From NCBI RefSeq assembly GCF_000155675.2, contig NC_020911.1, forward strand, positions 27,501 to 91,500: a stretch of 64,000 nt of DNA, given 5' to 3'. This DNA comes from Octadecabacter antarcticus 307. Its GTDB lineage: Bacteria > Pseudomonadota > Alphaproteobacteria > Rhodobacterales > Rhodobacteraceae. Made by a program: the position numbers and the translations under genes. Positions 46,566 to 55,185 of the stretch are shown in pieces. The notes below the pieces were generated by a model. That model ran no database searches. It worked only from the letters and a program-made list of their open reading frames with translations, and was not told the DNA's origin. Position 1 is the first letter of the stretch. Every line of letters starts with the position of its first letter.

Positions 46566-47489
46566 ATGGCACAAGATATGACCATCGGCTTCATCGGTGT
46601 GGGTTTTATGGGCCACGGCATGGCAAGCAACCTGATCAAAGGCGGCTATTCGATGTGGATCAGAGGCAACCGCAACCGCGAGCCGATCGAAAGCCTGATT
46701 GCCAAAGGCGCGCAAGAGGCAGCGACCCCGAGCGAGATGGCCCAGCACTGCGATGTCATCCACCTGTGCCTGTCGAACTCGCCTCAAGTCGAGGCGGTGA
46801 TCCGCGGCGTTGATGGTATTCTTGCAGGCGCACGCGACGGCCTGATCGTGATTGACACAACGACGGCAGACCCAACCTCGACCGCTTTTTTGGCGGCTGA
46901 GCTGGCAGCAAAGGGTGCCACGTTGGTTGACGCTCCGTTGGGACGCACCCCGAAGGAAGCCGAGGCTGGCACGCTTGATGCTATGGTCGGCTGCGATGCG
47001 GCGACCTTTGCCAAGATCAAACCGGTGTTGGACTGCTGGGCGGGTAACATCACCCATGTCGGCGACACGGGCAGTGGCCACAAAATGAAGCTGTTGATGA
47101 ACTTTATTTCGATGGGTTACGCCGCCCTTTATGCCGAGGCGACCGTCTTGGGGGCCTCAGTCGGCTTGCCGCCCGCGAAGGTGCGCGACGTGATCGGATC
47201 TAGCCGTTTGTCGAACGGGTTCTTTGATACCTTTATGACATACGCCGTCGATCGCGACCGCGAAATCCATAAATTTACCATCGAAAACGCGTCCAAAGAC
47301 CTGCGTTATGTCAACGCAATGGCGGCCGAGGTGGGCATGGTCAACATCATGGCGGGTGCTGTCAAACACTACTTTACCCATGTCGAAGCCTTGGGGCAGG
47401 GCGGTGATTACGTGCCGATGCTGATCGACCATGTCGCGCGGATGAACGGCATGGACATGGAAGTCGAGGCCGCCAAAGGCCGCGACTGA
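46566..47489 (+). CDS. 3-hydroxyisobutyrate-dehydrogenase-family oxidoreductase
   Basis: A 307-residue beta-hydroxyacid dehydrogenase. GFIGVGFMGHGMASNL (about 8-23) is the NAD(P) site, DAPLGRTPKEAEAGTLD (about 125-141) the substrate segment, and the catalytic Lys is in GHKMKLLMNFISMG (about 178). It shares its subgroup features with the protein at 28176, suggesting related substrates or two steps of the same route. GGAGG precedes ATG 46566. The stop abuts the convergent RraA-like pseudogene with no gap. Confidence 0.77.
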   Translation: MAQDMTIGFIGVGFMGHGMASNLIKGGYSMWIRGNRNREPIESLIAKGAQEAATPSEMAQHCDVIHLCLSNSPQVEAVIRGVDGILAGARDGLIVIDTTTADPTSTAFLAAELAAKGATLVDAPLGRTPKEAEAGTLDAMVGCDAATFAKIKPVLDCWAGNITHVGDTGSGHKMKLLMNFISMGYAALYAEATVLGASVGLPPAKVRDVIGSSRLSNGFFDTFMTYAVDRDREIHKFTIENASKDLRYVNAMAAEVGMVNIMAGAVKHYFTHVEALGQGGDYVPMLIDHVARMNGMDMEVEAAKGRD

Positions 47490-48044
47490 TCAGTCTTCCA
47501 TCACGGCACGTCCATCGGTCAGCATTTGAATAATGCGTGAATGTTCGCTGAACTCGCTTTTGACCTTGGCTTCCATCGCGGTTTCAGCGGCGCGCACCGA
47601 GTCGAGCTTTGCGATCACACGATCAATGCGCGCGTGCGGAACGACGACAACGCCGTCGATGTCAGCCACGATGATGTCGCCGCTAGGCACGAGCTGACCG
47701 CCAACACTGGCATCAAACCCGACGCACCCCGGCCCATTGGCATAGGGCGAATTGGGGTTCAAACCGTTGCACCAGGCAGCCAGGCCGACGTCTTGAATGC
47801 CCACAAGGTCGCGCATCGGGCTGTCGGTCACAAAGCCGATGCCGCCCGAGCAGTTGTCAACCACCACCGCACAGCCCGCGATATGCGCGTCGAATAGTGG
47901 CGAAATCGCGGTTTCCATGCCACCAACGCCGTCCATTGCATCGCAAACGAACCCTGTTGGCACGTCTTTGAATGCCGCAATCTACGCCGCCGTCGGCCGC
48001 GGGAATTTCGCGTGTAAGGTTAGCTGGGTTGGCTCTTTGATCAT
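47490..48044 (-). pseudogene. RraA-like/HMG aldolase-type gene with amber codon and internal deletion
   Basis: From ATG 48044 the frame gives ~20 residues ending FPRPTAA, then TAG at 47982-47984, and continues in frame as IAAFKDVPTGFVCDAMDG to the stop at 47490. In relatives this position is Gln, so CAG changed to TAG. Further on, AHIAGCAVVVDN runs directly into CSGGIGFVTDSPMRD, lacking ~35 residues of the usual RraA core (around 47850-47864). The C-terminal half with DIIVADIDGVVVVPH is normal. Relatives are aldolases for 4-hydroxy-4-methyl-2-oxoglutarate or demethylmenaquinone methyltransferase-like proteins. It is probably inactive. Confidence 0.7.
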
Positions 48045-48101
48045 CGGGTGTCCTTTGCATAAGACGCACCACTTATTGTCGTGGCGGCGAATTGGGCTTG
48101 C

Positions 48102-48117
48102 ATTTGGTATACCAAAT
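48102..48117. promoter_or_regulatory. GGTATACC operator 7 (RraA-like gene / SDR pair)
   Basis: ATTTGGTATACCAAAT, a perfect palindrome identical to operator 1. It lies 57 bases upstream of the RraA-like start (48044) and 71 bases upstream of the SDR start (48189). Confidence 0.75.
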
Positions 48118-48188
48118 TGACAGCCTACGACAATGCTGCAAATGCGGGACCGCAAATGCAGGGCCGAAACCAAGCGGGGGAGATCACC

Positions 48189-48923
48189 ATGCCATCCATT
48201 CTTATCACAGGCGCAGGCAGCGGCGTTGGCCGCGCAACCGCGAAAGCGTTCTTGGAAGAGGGCTGGCAAGTGGGTCTCGTCGGCAGACGCACCGCGCCGC
48301 TTACCGAAACCGCGGGGGATAATTCCAACGCGCTAGTTTTGCCCTGTGACGTCGCGAACGAGGTCGAGGTCGATGCCGCCTTTGGCAAAGCCGCAGCGCA
48401 TTGGGGTCGTGTCGATGCGCTGTTTAATAACGCAGGCGTCAGCCTTGGGGGCGCGCCGATTGATGAGTTGGCCGTGGATGACATTCGCTACTTATTGGAC
48501 GTCAATGTGATGGGTGCAGTCATCGCGGCGCGGGCCGCTTTCGGCCTGATGCGCAAGCAAGACCCGCAGGGCGGACGTATCATCAACAACGGATCTGTTT
48601 CAGCATACGTGCCGCGTTGGGGATCTGTGCCCTATACGGTTTCCAAACATGCGATCACGGGTTTGACTCGTACCTTGTCTCTGGATGGCAGACCGTTCAA
48701 CATCGCTTGTGGGCAGATTGATATCGGAAATGCTTTGACGGAAATGGCGCAGAAAATGACCAAGGGCGTTCCGCAGGCCGATGGCCAGTTGGCGATTGAG
48801 CCGGTGATCGACGTCGCCCATATCGCCAGTTCCGTAGTGCACATGGCGCAGCTACCACTTGATGCCAACGTGCAATTTATGACCGTGATGGCAACGAACA
48901 TGCCCTTCATCGGAAGGGGCTAA
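48189..48923 (+). CDS. Short-chain dehydrogenase/reductase
   Basis: A 244-residue SDR. TGAGSGVGRATA (about 7-18) binds the cofactor, NNAGVSLGG (about 79-87), NNGSVSAYVPRWG with the catalytic Ser, and YTVSKHAITGLT with Tyr/Lys are intact. ATG 48189 follows GGGGGAGA at the right spacing; upstream in-frame codons run into the operator and are not coding. It is first of a two-gene operon with the SDR at 48927. The family does not reveal the substrate, and regulation by operator 7 ties it to the sugar-acid block. Confidence 0.75.
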   Translation: MPSILITGAGSGVGRATAKAFLEEGWQVGLVGRRTAPLTETAGDNSNALVLPCDVANEVEVDAAFGKAAAHWGRVDALFNNAGVSLGGAPIDELAVDDIRYLLDVNVMGAVIAARAAFGLMRKQDPQGGRIINNGSVSAYVPRWGSVPYTVSKHAITGLTRTLSLDGRPFNIACGQIDIGNALTEMAQKMTKGVPQADGQLAIEPVIDVAHIASSVVHMAQLPLDANVQFMTVMATNMPFIGRG

Positions 48924-48926
48924 GCC

Positions 48927-49661
48927 ATGCAAATGAAAGACCAAGTCGCCGTCGTCACCGGAGCTGCACAGGGCATTGGCCTCGCCGTTTCAACACTCCT
49001 AGCCGCGCGCGGTGTACGTGTCGCGGGCTGGGACATTGACCCGACGCACACGACCGCAATGGCGGGCCTGCCAAGACCGGGCACGGCGATTTCTTGTGAC
49101 ATCACCGATCTTGCTTCGGTCGAAGCGGCGCACGCGGCCACGTGCGAACAACTCGGCGTGCCGACGATCCTTGTGAATAGCGCAGGAATAGCGGGACCGA
49201 ACGCGCCTGTCGAAACCTATGACGTCGACGCATGGCATCAAGTGATCGACATCAACTTGAACGGCACCTTTTACGTGAACCGCGTTTGCGTGCCAGGGAT
49301 GAAGGCGCAGGGCTATGGCCGCATCTTGAACATCGCGTCCATCGCGGGCAAGGAGGGCAACCCGAACGCTTCTGCATACTCTGCGTCTAAGGCCGCGGTG
49401 ATAGGCCTGACCAAATCGTTGGGCAAGGAATTGGCAGATATGGACATCGCGGTGAACTGCGTCACACCTGCCGCCGCTCGCACGCGTATCTTTGACCAGA
49501 TGAGCGCGGAACACATCGACTATATGTTGTCGAAAATCCCGCGCGGTCGGTTCTTGGAAGTCAAAGAAGCCGCCGAGATGATTGTCTGGGCCGTGTCGCC
49601 TGAAAATAGCTTCACCACCGGCGCTGTATTCGATCTGTCAGGGGGGCGCGCGACCTACTAA
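48927..49661 (+). CDS. Short-chain dehydrogenase/reductase
   Basis: A 244-residue SDR with TGAAQGIGLAVS (about 11-22), NSAGIAGP in place of NNAG (about 85-92), NIASIAGKEGNPN, and [14 protein letters not shown] containing Tyr/Lys. It follows the previous SDR by 3 bases and ends overlapping the convergent SDR at 49658. It resembles sugar or 3-oxoacyl reductases. A sugar-acid substrate is likely from the location. No defect is visible. Confidence 0.75.
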   Translation: MQMKDQVAVVTGAAQGIGLAVSTLLAARGVRVAGWDIDPTHTTAMAGLPRPGTAISCDITDLASVEAAHAATCEQLGVPTILVNSAGIAGPNAPVETYDVDAWHQVIDINLNGTFYVNRVCVPGMKAQGYGRILNIASIAGKEGNPNASAYSASKAAVIGLTKSLGKELADMDIAVNCVTPAAARTRIFDQMSAEHIDYMLSKIPRGRFLEVKEAAEMIVWAVSPENSFTTGAVFDLSGGRATY

Positions 49662-50422
49662 GCACCCTTTGGCCAAACCGCTTGGGAAAAGACGCCGCCA
49701 TCAACCCATAGGGTTTGTCCTGTCACAAAAGCCGCTGCGTCGGACGCCAGAAACAAAATTGGCCCGACCAAATCAGCGGGGGTGCCGACGCGGCGCAGTG
49801 GGGTCAGTTCGGCCCATTGATCGGCGTAGTCTTCGTCCTCGTCGTTGGTGCGGTCCGTCTCGATCGCGCCGGGTGCAACGCAGTTCACGCGGATGCCGTG
49901 GGGACCAAGTTCAGCGGCTGACACCTTGGTAAACTGCTCGATCCCGCCCTTTGACGCCGTGTAGTCCACAAGGTTTGGAAACGCGAGTTTGTTGCAGCCA
50001 GATCCGAGGTTAATGATCGTCCCTTTGACCTTATCCGCAACCATCAAGCGGGCGGCCATCTGAGTGTTCAAGAAGCAACCGCGCAGGTTGGTGCGGATAA
50101 CATTGTCCCAATCGCTTACCTTAAGGTCCAGTAGCGGGGACCACGTCTGGATGCCCGCATTGTTCACTAAAAGATCAGGCGAACGGCCAAAGTCTTTCGC
50201 AACAGACGCATAAAATTCTGTGACATCGGCTTCGTCGCCAACATCGCGTTGATACGCCTTGACCTCAAAACCCTGTTTCATAAGGTTGCTCGCCAGTTCC
50301 TGCGCTGGTGTGGGCGTTGATCGATAATTGAAAGCGACGCGGTATCCCGCCTGTGCAAGCGCGCCGACCAAATGGTGCCCAATGCCGGTACTTCCGCCTG
50401 TGACGACTGCAATTTTCTGCAT
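49658..50422 (-). CDS. Short-chain dehydrogenase/reductase (glucose-dehydrogenase-like)
   Basis: A 254-residue SDR: TGGSTGIGHHLV (about 8-19), NNAGIQTWSP (about 89-98), NLGSGCNKLAFPN with the catalytic Ser, and YTASKGGIEQFTK with Tyr/Lys; C-terminal VDGGVFSQAVWP. Similar proteins oxidise sugars at C1. It ends convergently with a 4-base overlap and starts at 50422, upstream of which two IS fragments lie within 20-200 bases. It has no visible GGTATACC box, so it may be outside the regulon. Confidence 0.75.
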   Translation of the reverse strand: MQKIAVVTGGSTGIGHHLVGALAQAGYRVAFNYRSTPTPAQELASNLMKQGFEVKAYQRDVGDEADVTEFYASVAKDFGRSPDLLVNNAGIQTWSPLLDLKVSDWDNVIRTNLRGCFLNTQMAARLMVADKVKGTIINLGSGCNKLAFPNLVDYTASKGGIEQFTKVSAAELGPHGIRVNCVAPGAIETDRTNDEDEDYADQWAELTPLRRVGTPADLVGPILFLASDAAAFVTGQTLWVDGGVFSQAVWPKGA

Positions 50423-50440
50423 AGGGGACCTTTCTTGTTT

Positions 50441-50518
50441 TCACGCGCGCTGTCCGAGACATTTACAGGGGGTGTTGTTGAGGCGGTTGTTAATTTCTTC
50501 GATGTCCTGATCTGACAT
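50441..50518 (-). pseudogene. Fragment of an IS30-like transposase
   Basis: The minus strand encodes MSDQDIEEINNRLNNTPCKC with LGQRA to a stop, matching the conserved C-terminal helix of IS30-type transposases (INNRLNNTPRKCLG in relatives). It is only ~26 codons. It abuts a plus-strand transposase fragment, showing two overlapping IS losses. Confidence 0.55.
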
Positions 50519-50523
50519 CGATC

Positions 50524-50619
50524 GGAGCCAACGTCTACTTCGGACGCGACAAAATCATCCTACTGCAACGAAAGACTTTCAAAACGCGACGCTTGCATCA
50601 CAGGCCGCGCGCCGCATAA
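50524..50619 (+). pseudogene. C-terminal fragment of an integrase-core (IS3-type) transposase
   Basis: About 31 codons encode ANVYFGRDKIILLQRKTFKT followed by RRLHHRPRAA and a stop. This is the usual tail of rve-domain transposases (ADVYFGR...ILxQR...TxxxRRLxHRxxAA). Nothing further upstream survives. Confidence 0.5.
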
Positions 50620-50694
50620 TGTAGACAATCAGATGGGCCAAACTCTCTTTTAGTTTAAGATGCCTTTGGTTCCAAAAACCTTAATGACGGAAAC

Positions 50695-50928
50695 ATGGAA
50701 ACCATCCTCGCAAAGCTGACAATCTTTACCCATCCGCAGCTGCTTGTTGGGCGTGGAGCCTTCGCAGGTATCTATATGGGCGGCGTCTCCGAGGCGCTCC
50801 AACAATTGCAGAAAGTAGATGTGAAATCGGTCCGTCAAAAGAACGACCGCATCGTGGCGTCGTTTGCGACGATCACCAGCCCGCTGATCCTGCTTTTGTC
50901 AGCCAGACACCGTTTTGGATCGCGATGA
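50695..50928 (+). CDS. Short unrecognised reading frame, possibly a gene fragment
   Basis: 77 codons from ATG 50695, open from 50659. It contains IFTHPQLLVGRGAFAGIYMG and, later, FATITSPLILLLS. I recognise no family. The frame overlaps the start of the shikimate dehydrogenase pseudogene by 14 bases, as upstream operon partners do, so it may be the 3' end of a lost gene. Confidence that it encodes a working protein is low. Confidence 0.25.
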   Translation: METILAKLTIFTHPQLLVGRGAFAGIYMGGVSEALQQLQKVDVKSVRQKNDRIVASFATITSPLILLLSARHRFGSR

Positions 50929-51811
50929 AAAATCGCCTTTTTGGAAGGACAGCACCATTACAGCCGCGGCAACCAAATCCGTCAAACTGGGACCAATCGG
51001 TGACAACATCATACAATCAAAGTCCCCGCGACTGCACCGCACGGCGGGGCAGCTGACAGGCCTTGACGTGACCTATGACCGGCTGATCCCGAACGACATG
51101 GGGCTGTAGTTCGACGAGGTCTTTGAGCTGGCGCGCGCATCTGGCTTCCGCGGCATCAACATCACCTACCCCTACAAGGAGGTTGTGACATCGAAAGTGA
51201 CCGTGTCTGACCCGCTTGTGCGTGGTATCGGAGCCGTCAATACGGTCGTCTTTGATTCTGATGGACCTAAAGGGTTCAACACCGACTATACCGGTTTTAT
51301 GAATGCATACCGGTCGGTGCGCGGCACCAAGCAACCGGGCGTTGTCTGTCTGATTGGGACCGGTGGCGTTGGCAAAGCTGTTGCCTTTGGCCTGATTGGA
51401 TTGGGCGCACAGGCGATCCATTGCGTCGATCTTGATCCCGCCAAAGCAGCGAGCCTTGCAGATACGCTGGTGGAACTCGGGTCGCAAACGCGGATCGAGG
51501 TGTTTGGGGATGCGGTTGCCGCCGTGGACGGTGCGGACGGGATCATCAATTGCACCCCTTTGGGAATGGTTGGAATTGGTGGATCGCCATTGCCTGATGA
51601 TGCAATGCAAGGGGCCGCGTGGGTTTTTGACGCGGTCTATACGCCCGTCGACACGCAATTTTTGCAAGATGCACAGCGCGCAGGTCTCACTGTGATTTCA
51701 GGCTACGAGTTGTTTTTTGGTCAGGGGGTTGATGCTTGGAAAATCTTCACCGGCATCGAAATCGACCACGCCGCGCTCAGGATCGCTATTCAAGGATATC
51801 TTCCGAGCTAA
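50915..51811 (+). pseudogene. Shikimate/quinate dehydrogenase-like gene with an amber codon
   Basis: A single frame reads through LGPIGDNIIQSKSPRLH, then a TAG at 51107-51109 (NDMGL/FDEVF), then INITYPYKE with the catalytic Lys, GFNTDYTGF with the catalytic Asp, the NADP site GTGGVGKAVAFGL and NCTPLGM, to a stop at 51811. The nonsense codon falls about 60 residues in. Everything else looks normal for the ~280-residue AroE/YdiB family. The native start is unclear. Without suppression the enzyme is lost. The context suggests a catabolic paralogue rather than the essential aroE. Confidence 0.78.
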
Positions 51812-51990
51812 GGACTTCCTGACATGGCCAGCTGAATCAGCTTTTTTAAAATATTTGGTTTTGCAGATGTGTCTTTTCTTGTAACCTTTTGACGTCGCCC
51901 GACAAACTGAGCTACCCCCCCGAAATTTGGACACTGATGTAAGCTACAATTTGTAGTTTGCGATCTTGAATACGAAGGAGATCAGATACG

Positions 51991-52263
51991 TTGAAACGGA
52001 AGCAACATCACCCGGAGTTTAAGGCCAAGGTCGCGTTAGAGGCGTTGAAGGGTGAGGAGACGGTGAGCGAGCAGGCCAGTCGGTTCGGTGTTCACCTGAC
52101 GATGATCCATCAATGGAAGCGGGCTTTGCTTGAGGGCGCGTCTGGTGTGTTCGAACGCGGCAGCCGTAAGGCACCCGAGGTCGACGAAGAGCAGGTAAAA
52201 GACCTGCACGCCAAGATTGGGGAGTTGGCCGTCGCCAACGGTAAGGTGGCTCTCGCCCCCTAG
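51991..52263 (+). pseudogene. IS3-family OrfA, disrupted at its end
   Basis: About 90 codons from TTG 51991 encode the helix-turn-helix OrfA: HHPEFKAKVALEALKGEETV, QASRFGVH and MIHQWKRALLEG. Near the C-terminus, after ELAVAN, about 22 bases are inserted (52238-52259) before the expected LARKLKPWTRK coding sequence resumes in the old frame. The leucine zipper and the frameshift region with OrfB are therefore broken. Confidence 0.7.
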
Positions 52264-52297
52264 CTTTGGCCAGAAAACTCAAGCCTTGGACCAGAAA

Positions 52298-53241
52298 GTG
52301 AAGCGCAAGATGATTGAGCCGAACATCCGGGGCCTGTCTGTTGGCAGCCAATGCGCCTTGCTGTCGATCTCGCGGTCATCGTTTTACTACGAACCGAAAG
52401 GAGAGCCCAAGAAGAATTTGGATCTTATGCGCGTGATCGACAAGCAATTCCTTGAGACGCCGTTCTATGGCGTTCGCCAAATGACATGGCATTTGCGCAA
52501 TGAGGGCCATCTCGTAAATGAGAAGCGCATTCGCCGCCTTATGCGGTTGATGGGTCTCATGCCGATCTATCAAAAACCTAACACCAGTAAGGCCCCCAGG
52601 GGGCATAAGATTTACCCCTACCTGCTGCGTGGCCTTCGCGTCGACCGGCCCAACCAAGTTTGGTGTGCTGACATCACCTATCTGCCGATGCGGCGTGGCT
52701 TTCTATATCTGGTTGCGATTATGGACTACCACACACGCAAGGTTCTGGCATGGCGCGTCTCGAACACGCTTGAGGCGAGGTTTTGTGTTGATGCGCTGAA
52801 CGAGGCCATCCATAAGTTTGGCCCACCTGAAATTATGAATACGGGTCAAGGTTCCCAGGTCACGTCTTTCACCTGGACGGACAGATTGCGGCGCTCAAAC
52901 GTGCGCATCTCCCCTCTCTTGCATGTAAACATGCACTGCTGGGGCAGTGAATTGACGGCAAAGGCCGTTTCCTCGACAATATCTTTGTCGAACGGCTGTG
53001 GCTGTCGCTGAAGTATGAAGGCGTCTACCTGCATGCCTGGGAAGCCGGATCAGAGGCCAGAGCTGGCGTCAGAAAATGGATCGAGTTCTGCAACCACAAG
53101 TGCCCGCATTCTTCTCTTGGCGGCAAACCACCTGCTGTGGTCTATTGGCAGAGAATTGAAACAACCAACCCCGATCAGCAGGTGCAAAGAGTAGCTCGCG
53201 GCTTAATTTACGCCAGATACTGTCCAACTAATGGGGAGTAG
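52298..53241 (+). pseudogene. IS3-family OrfB, disrupted by a palindromic insertion
   Basis: An rve-type catalytic domain with Asp in VWCADITYLPM. The second Asp position reads NTGQGSQ where relatives have NTDQGSQ, so the catalytic Asp is lost. At 52913-52950 a 38-base palindromic sequence interrupts the gene and shifts the frame. The remainder (GRFLDNIFVERLWLSLKYEG, holding the catalytic Glu, to PPAVVYWQRIE) follows in the other frame to a stop at 53241. Substitution, insertion and frameshift all make it dead. Confidence 0.82.
52913..52950 (+). repeat. Palindromic insertion element, copy A (inside IS3 orfB)
   Basis: 38 bases. The core is TGCATGTAAACATGCA, a 7-bp perfect stem with a 2-base loop. 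It is flanked by CCTCTCT on the left and CTGCTGGGGCAG on the right. Expected coding sequence is contiguous on both sides once it is removed. It matches copy B at 62476-62512 with two substitutions and one indel over ~35 bases. Confidence 0.65.
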
Positions 53242-53245
53242 CTCA

Positions 53246-53610
53246 CTTCCAACGACCCATCAGGGTTTCACCCCGGCTCCACTGATTGTAGCCCGATGAC
53301 TTCTGCCATGCCATTCGTCCGTGCGCTCGTATGTCGGCAATATGGCGGTCACGAATGCTCAGGTTTTGGGTGGCGTCGGGGCTCAGGACAGCGTTCTTGC
53401 GTGGTGGAATAGCAACTTTGATCGCCGAACCAAAGCGTTCAGTAAGAGCAGCGCAGGTTGGCTCGCCATCGTAAGCACCATCCGCCAAGAATAGGTCAAC
53501 TCGTCCGTCGATCTGATCCAGTAGGCTCGGCAGAGCGGTCGGATCGCCAATGTCTTCCGTGGTCAACCGATGCTTTTGCTTCGGAATTTTGTCGCGCCGA
53601 TTTAATGAGG
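53246..53610 (-). pseudogene. IS5-family transposase remnant with an internal deletion
   Basis: The minus strand reads NRRDKIPKQKHR (the N-terminus of this IS5 subgroup) and jumps straight to LTTEDIGDPTALPSLLDQID, so ~150 residues between them are deleted in frame. LFLADGAYDGEP with the catalytic Asp and SGYNQWSRGETLMGRWK with the Glu follow, and the frame ends at the IS3 boundary. It is the same subgroup as 16681-17595. Confidence 0.72.
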
Positions 53611-53680
53611 GCTGTCGTCGAAGCCGGAAGAGGTAAAGGCGGTACGAACACAAAGTTGCATGCCGTCTGGTCAGAGCCGA
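53611..53680 (+). pseudogene. Tiny plus-strand transposase fragment
   Basis: Codons near 53623-53667 encode GRGKGGTNTKLHAV, the conserved segment around the middle of another IS5-type transposase (RGKGGTNTKLHAV in relatives). Nothing else of that element is recognisable. Confidence 0.4.
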
Positions 53681-54093
53681 TTGTGACAGATGCTGCGCCA
53701 TGCACATTGCTATATTAAGGGTGGAAAGTGCTCCTTCGCTGCGGTTTGCATCAATGGCTGCTGTGCGGACAAAGTGAGTTTTCACTGCATGCGCGCCAAC
53801 GGAAGCTTTAGGAAAATCCTCTGCTTCTAGTAAGGCAGAGCTGACTCAGTTCAGGGTGGTTCTGAACGGCGTCAGGTGGGCAACCAACCCCATCTCAACA
53901 CTCCCATAGCGTTCCAAGTCATTTCAAGCTTTTTAGCCTGTGGTGTCGCAAGTAAAAATGGACGTTAGAGACAGCGGTGGTTATTATTCTTCCAATGGCC
54001 CTCTCTGGCTAGGTTGGTCATCGGAGACACAAGATAACCATTCCCACAATCACACCTGTAAAATCGGCTCAAAAACCGAGGCATTCCGCTAAC
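53681..54093. other. Intergenic stretch without recognisable genes
   Basis: No convincing gene. It probably contains further degraded mobile DNA on the left and the promoter of the DMT permease gene on the right. I found no clear hairpin or operator. Confidence 0.45.
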
Positions 54094-54975
54094 ATGCGGG
54101 GTATCGCCCTTATGGCTGCAGGCGTGTTCCTATTTTCAGCCACGGACGCGATAGGGAAGTTGCTGACCGACACGCTCCCTCCCATCCAAATTGTTTGGTT
54201 TCGCCAGCTTGGCCTCTTTTGGGGTGTCATGGTTCTTGTCGCAATGCGAGGCCGGTCAGTCTTGAAATCAAAATACCCCGGCCTGCAAATCGGACGCGGT
54301 GTGTTGGCAGGAAGCTCCGCGACACTATTCATCATCGGCGTCAGTTACGTGCCACTGGCTGATGCCGTTGCGATTACGTTTGTTGCCCCGTTTATGGTCA
54401 CCGTTATGGGGGCTTTGATCCTGCGTGAAAAGGTAGGGTTGCGCAGATGGACCGCCGTGACTGTTGGCTTTATCGGCACGTTGATCGTCATTCGCCCGGG
54501 GATGGGTGTCGTGCATCCCACAGCGGGTTTACTGCTCATCGCGGCCACCGCATTTGCATTGCGTCAAATTCTATCGCGGATGGTTTCTGGGGGTGATAAA
54601 ACCCAAACTACGGTCGCTTATACCGCCATTGTTTCTGGGCTGCTGTTGACAATCCCCCTACCCTTCGTCTGGGAGACTCCCACCACAAGTCTGGAAATTT
54701 CATTGCTGGTCGCAATTGCTGTGATTGCTGCATTTGCTGAAACTTTGGTCATTATGGCGTTGGATGTGACACAGGCCGTTGTCGTAGCTCCTGTGCAATA
54801 TAGCATGATAATTTGGGGAACCTTTTATGGCTTTTTCATTTTTGGCCAACTCCCTGACGGATGGACCTGGATCGGCACCGCCGTCATCGTGGTAACAGGA
54901 CTCTATATGCTAAATCGTGAACGTCTCATTGCTCGATCAAACCGTCAAGATGACAGCGGTGGTGATGGGTTGTGA
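54094..54975 (+). CDS. DMT-superfamily permease (EamA type)
   Basis: A 293-residue protein with about ten membrane helices in two EamA repeats. The first repeat contains FSATDAIGKLL and the conserved LPLADAVAITF-like segment (VPLADAVAITFVAPFMV, about 83-99), followed by LREKVGLRRW. It moves an unknown small metabolite across the inner membrane. It stands alone between IS remnants. The frame is intact, the C-terminus is charged, and the next element (IS91) begins within ~130 bases. Confidence 0.78.
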   Translation: MRGIALMAAGVFLFSATDAIGKLLTDTLPPIQIVWFRQLGLFWGVMVLVAMRGRSVLKSKYPGLQIGRGVLAGSSATLFIIGVSYVPLADAVAITFVAPFMVTVMGALILREKVGLRRWTAVTVGFIGTLIVIRPGMGVVHPTAGLLLIAATAFALRQILSRMVSGGDKTQTTVAYTAIVSGLLLTIPLPFVWETPTTSLEISLLVAIAVIAAFAETLVIMALDVTQAVVVAPVQYSMIIWGTFYGFFIFGQLPDGWTWIGTAVIVVTGLYMLNRERLIARSNRQDDSGGDGL

Positions 54976-55185
54976 GCGAAGCACGCAATATAGGCCTCCA
55001 ATCGGGAAGGAGACATTCATACGAACTGCAGCATCAGGCAAAAAGGGCTCAAGCACTAAATCGCTTCGCGATAGGGGCGCTTGTGGTTGGGGTTGTGCTG
55101 AACCGGGATTTGTTGCGCGTTTTGTGGTGTTGGGTGTGTGCTCTTCGTCGAGGTGATTTTGCCTCGATCGACAGAGGATATTCCG

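Larger units (their letters stand above)
51908..53245 (+). mobile_element. IS3-family element, degenerate, 1338 bp
   Basis: Ends are imperfect inverted repeats beginning TGAGCTAC at 51908 and its complement GTAGCTCA ending at 53245, with inner matches up to TTGGACA. Two overlapping transposase frames are present, both damaged. The 3-bp flanks (AAC left, CTT right) do not match. The right end joins an IS5 remnant directly. Confidence 0.85.

Noticed and set aside
46455-47081. N-terminal extension of denD by about 200 codons
   Set aside because: The extension is antisense to the intact 3-HIBDH-type gene and runs across the GGTATACC operator; the Rossmann motif begins right after ATG 46454.
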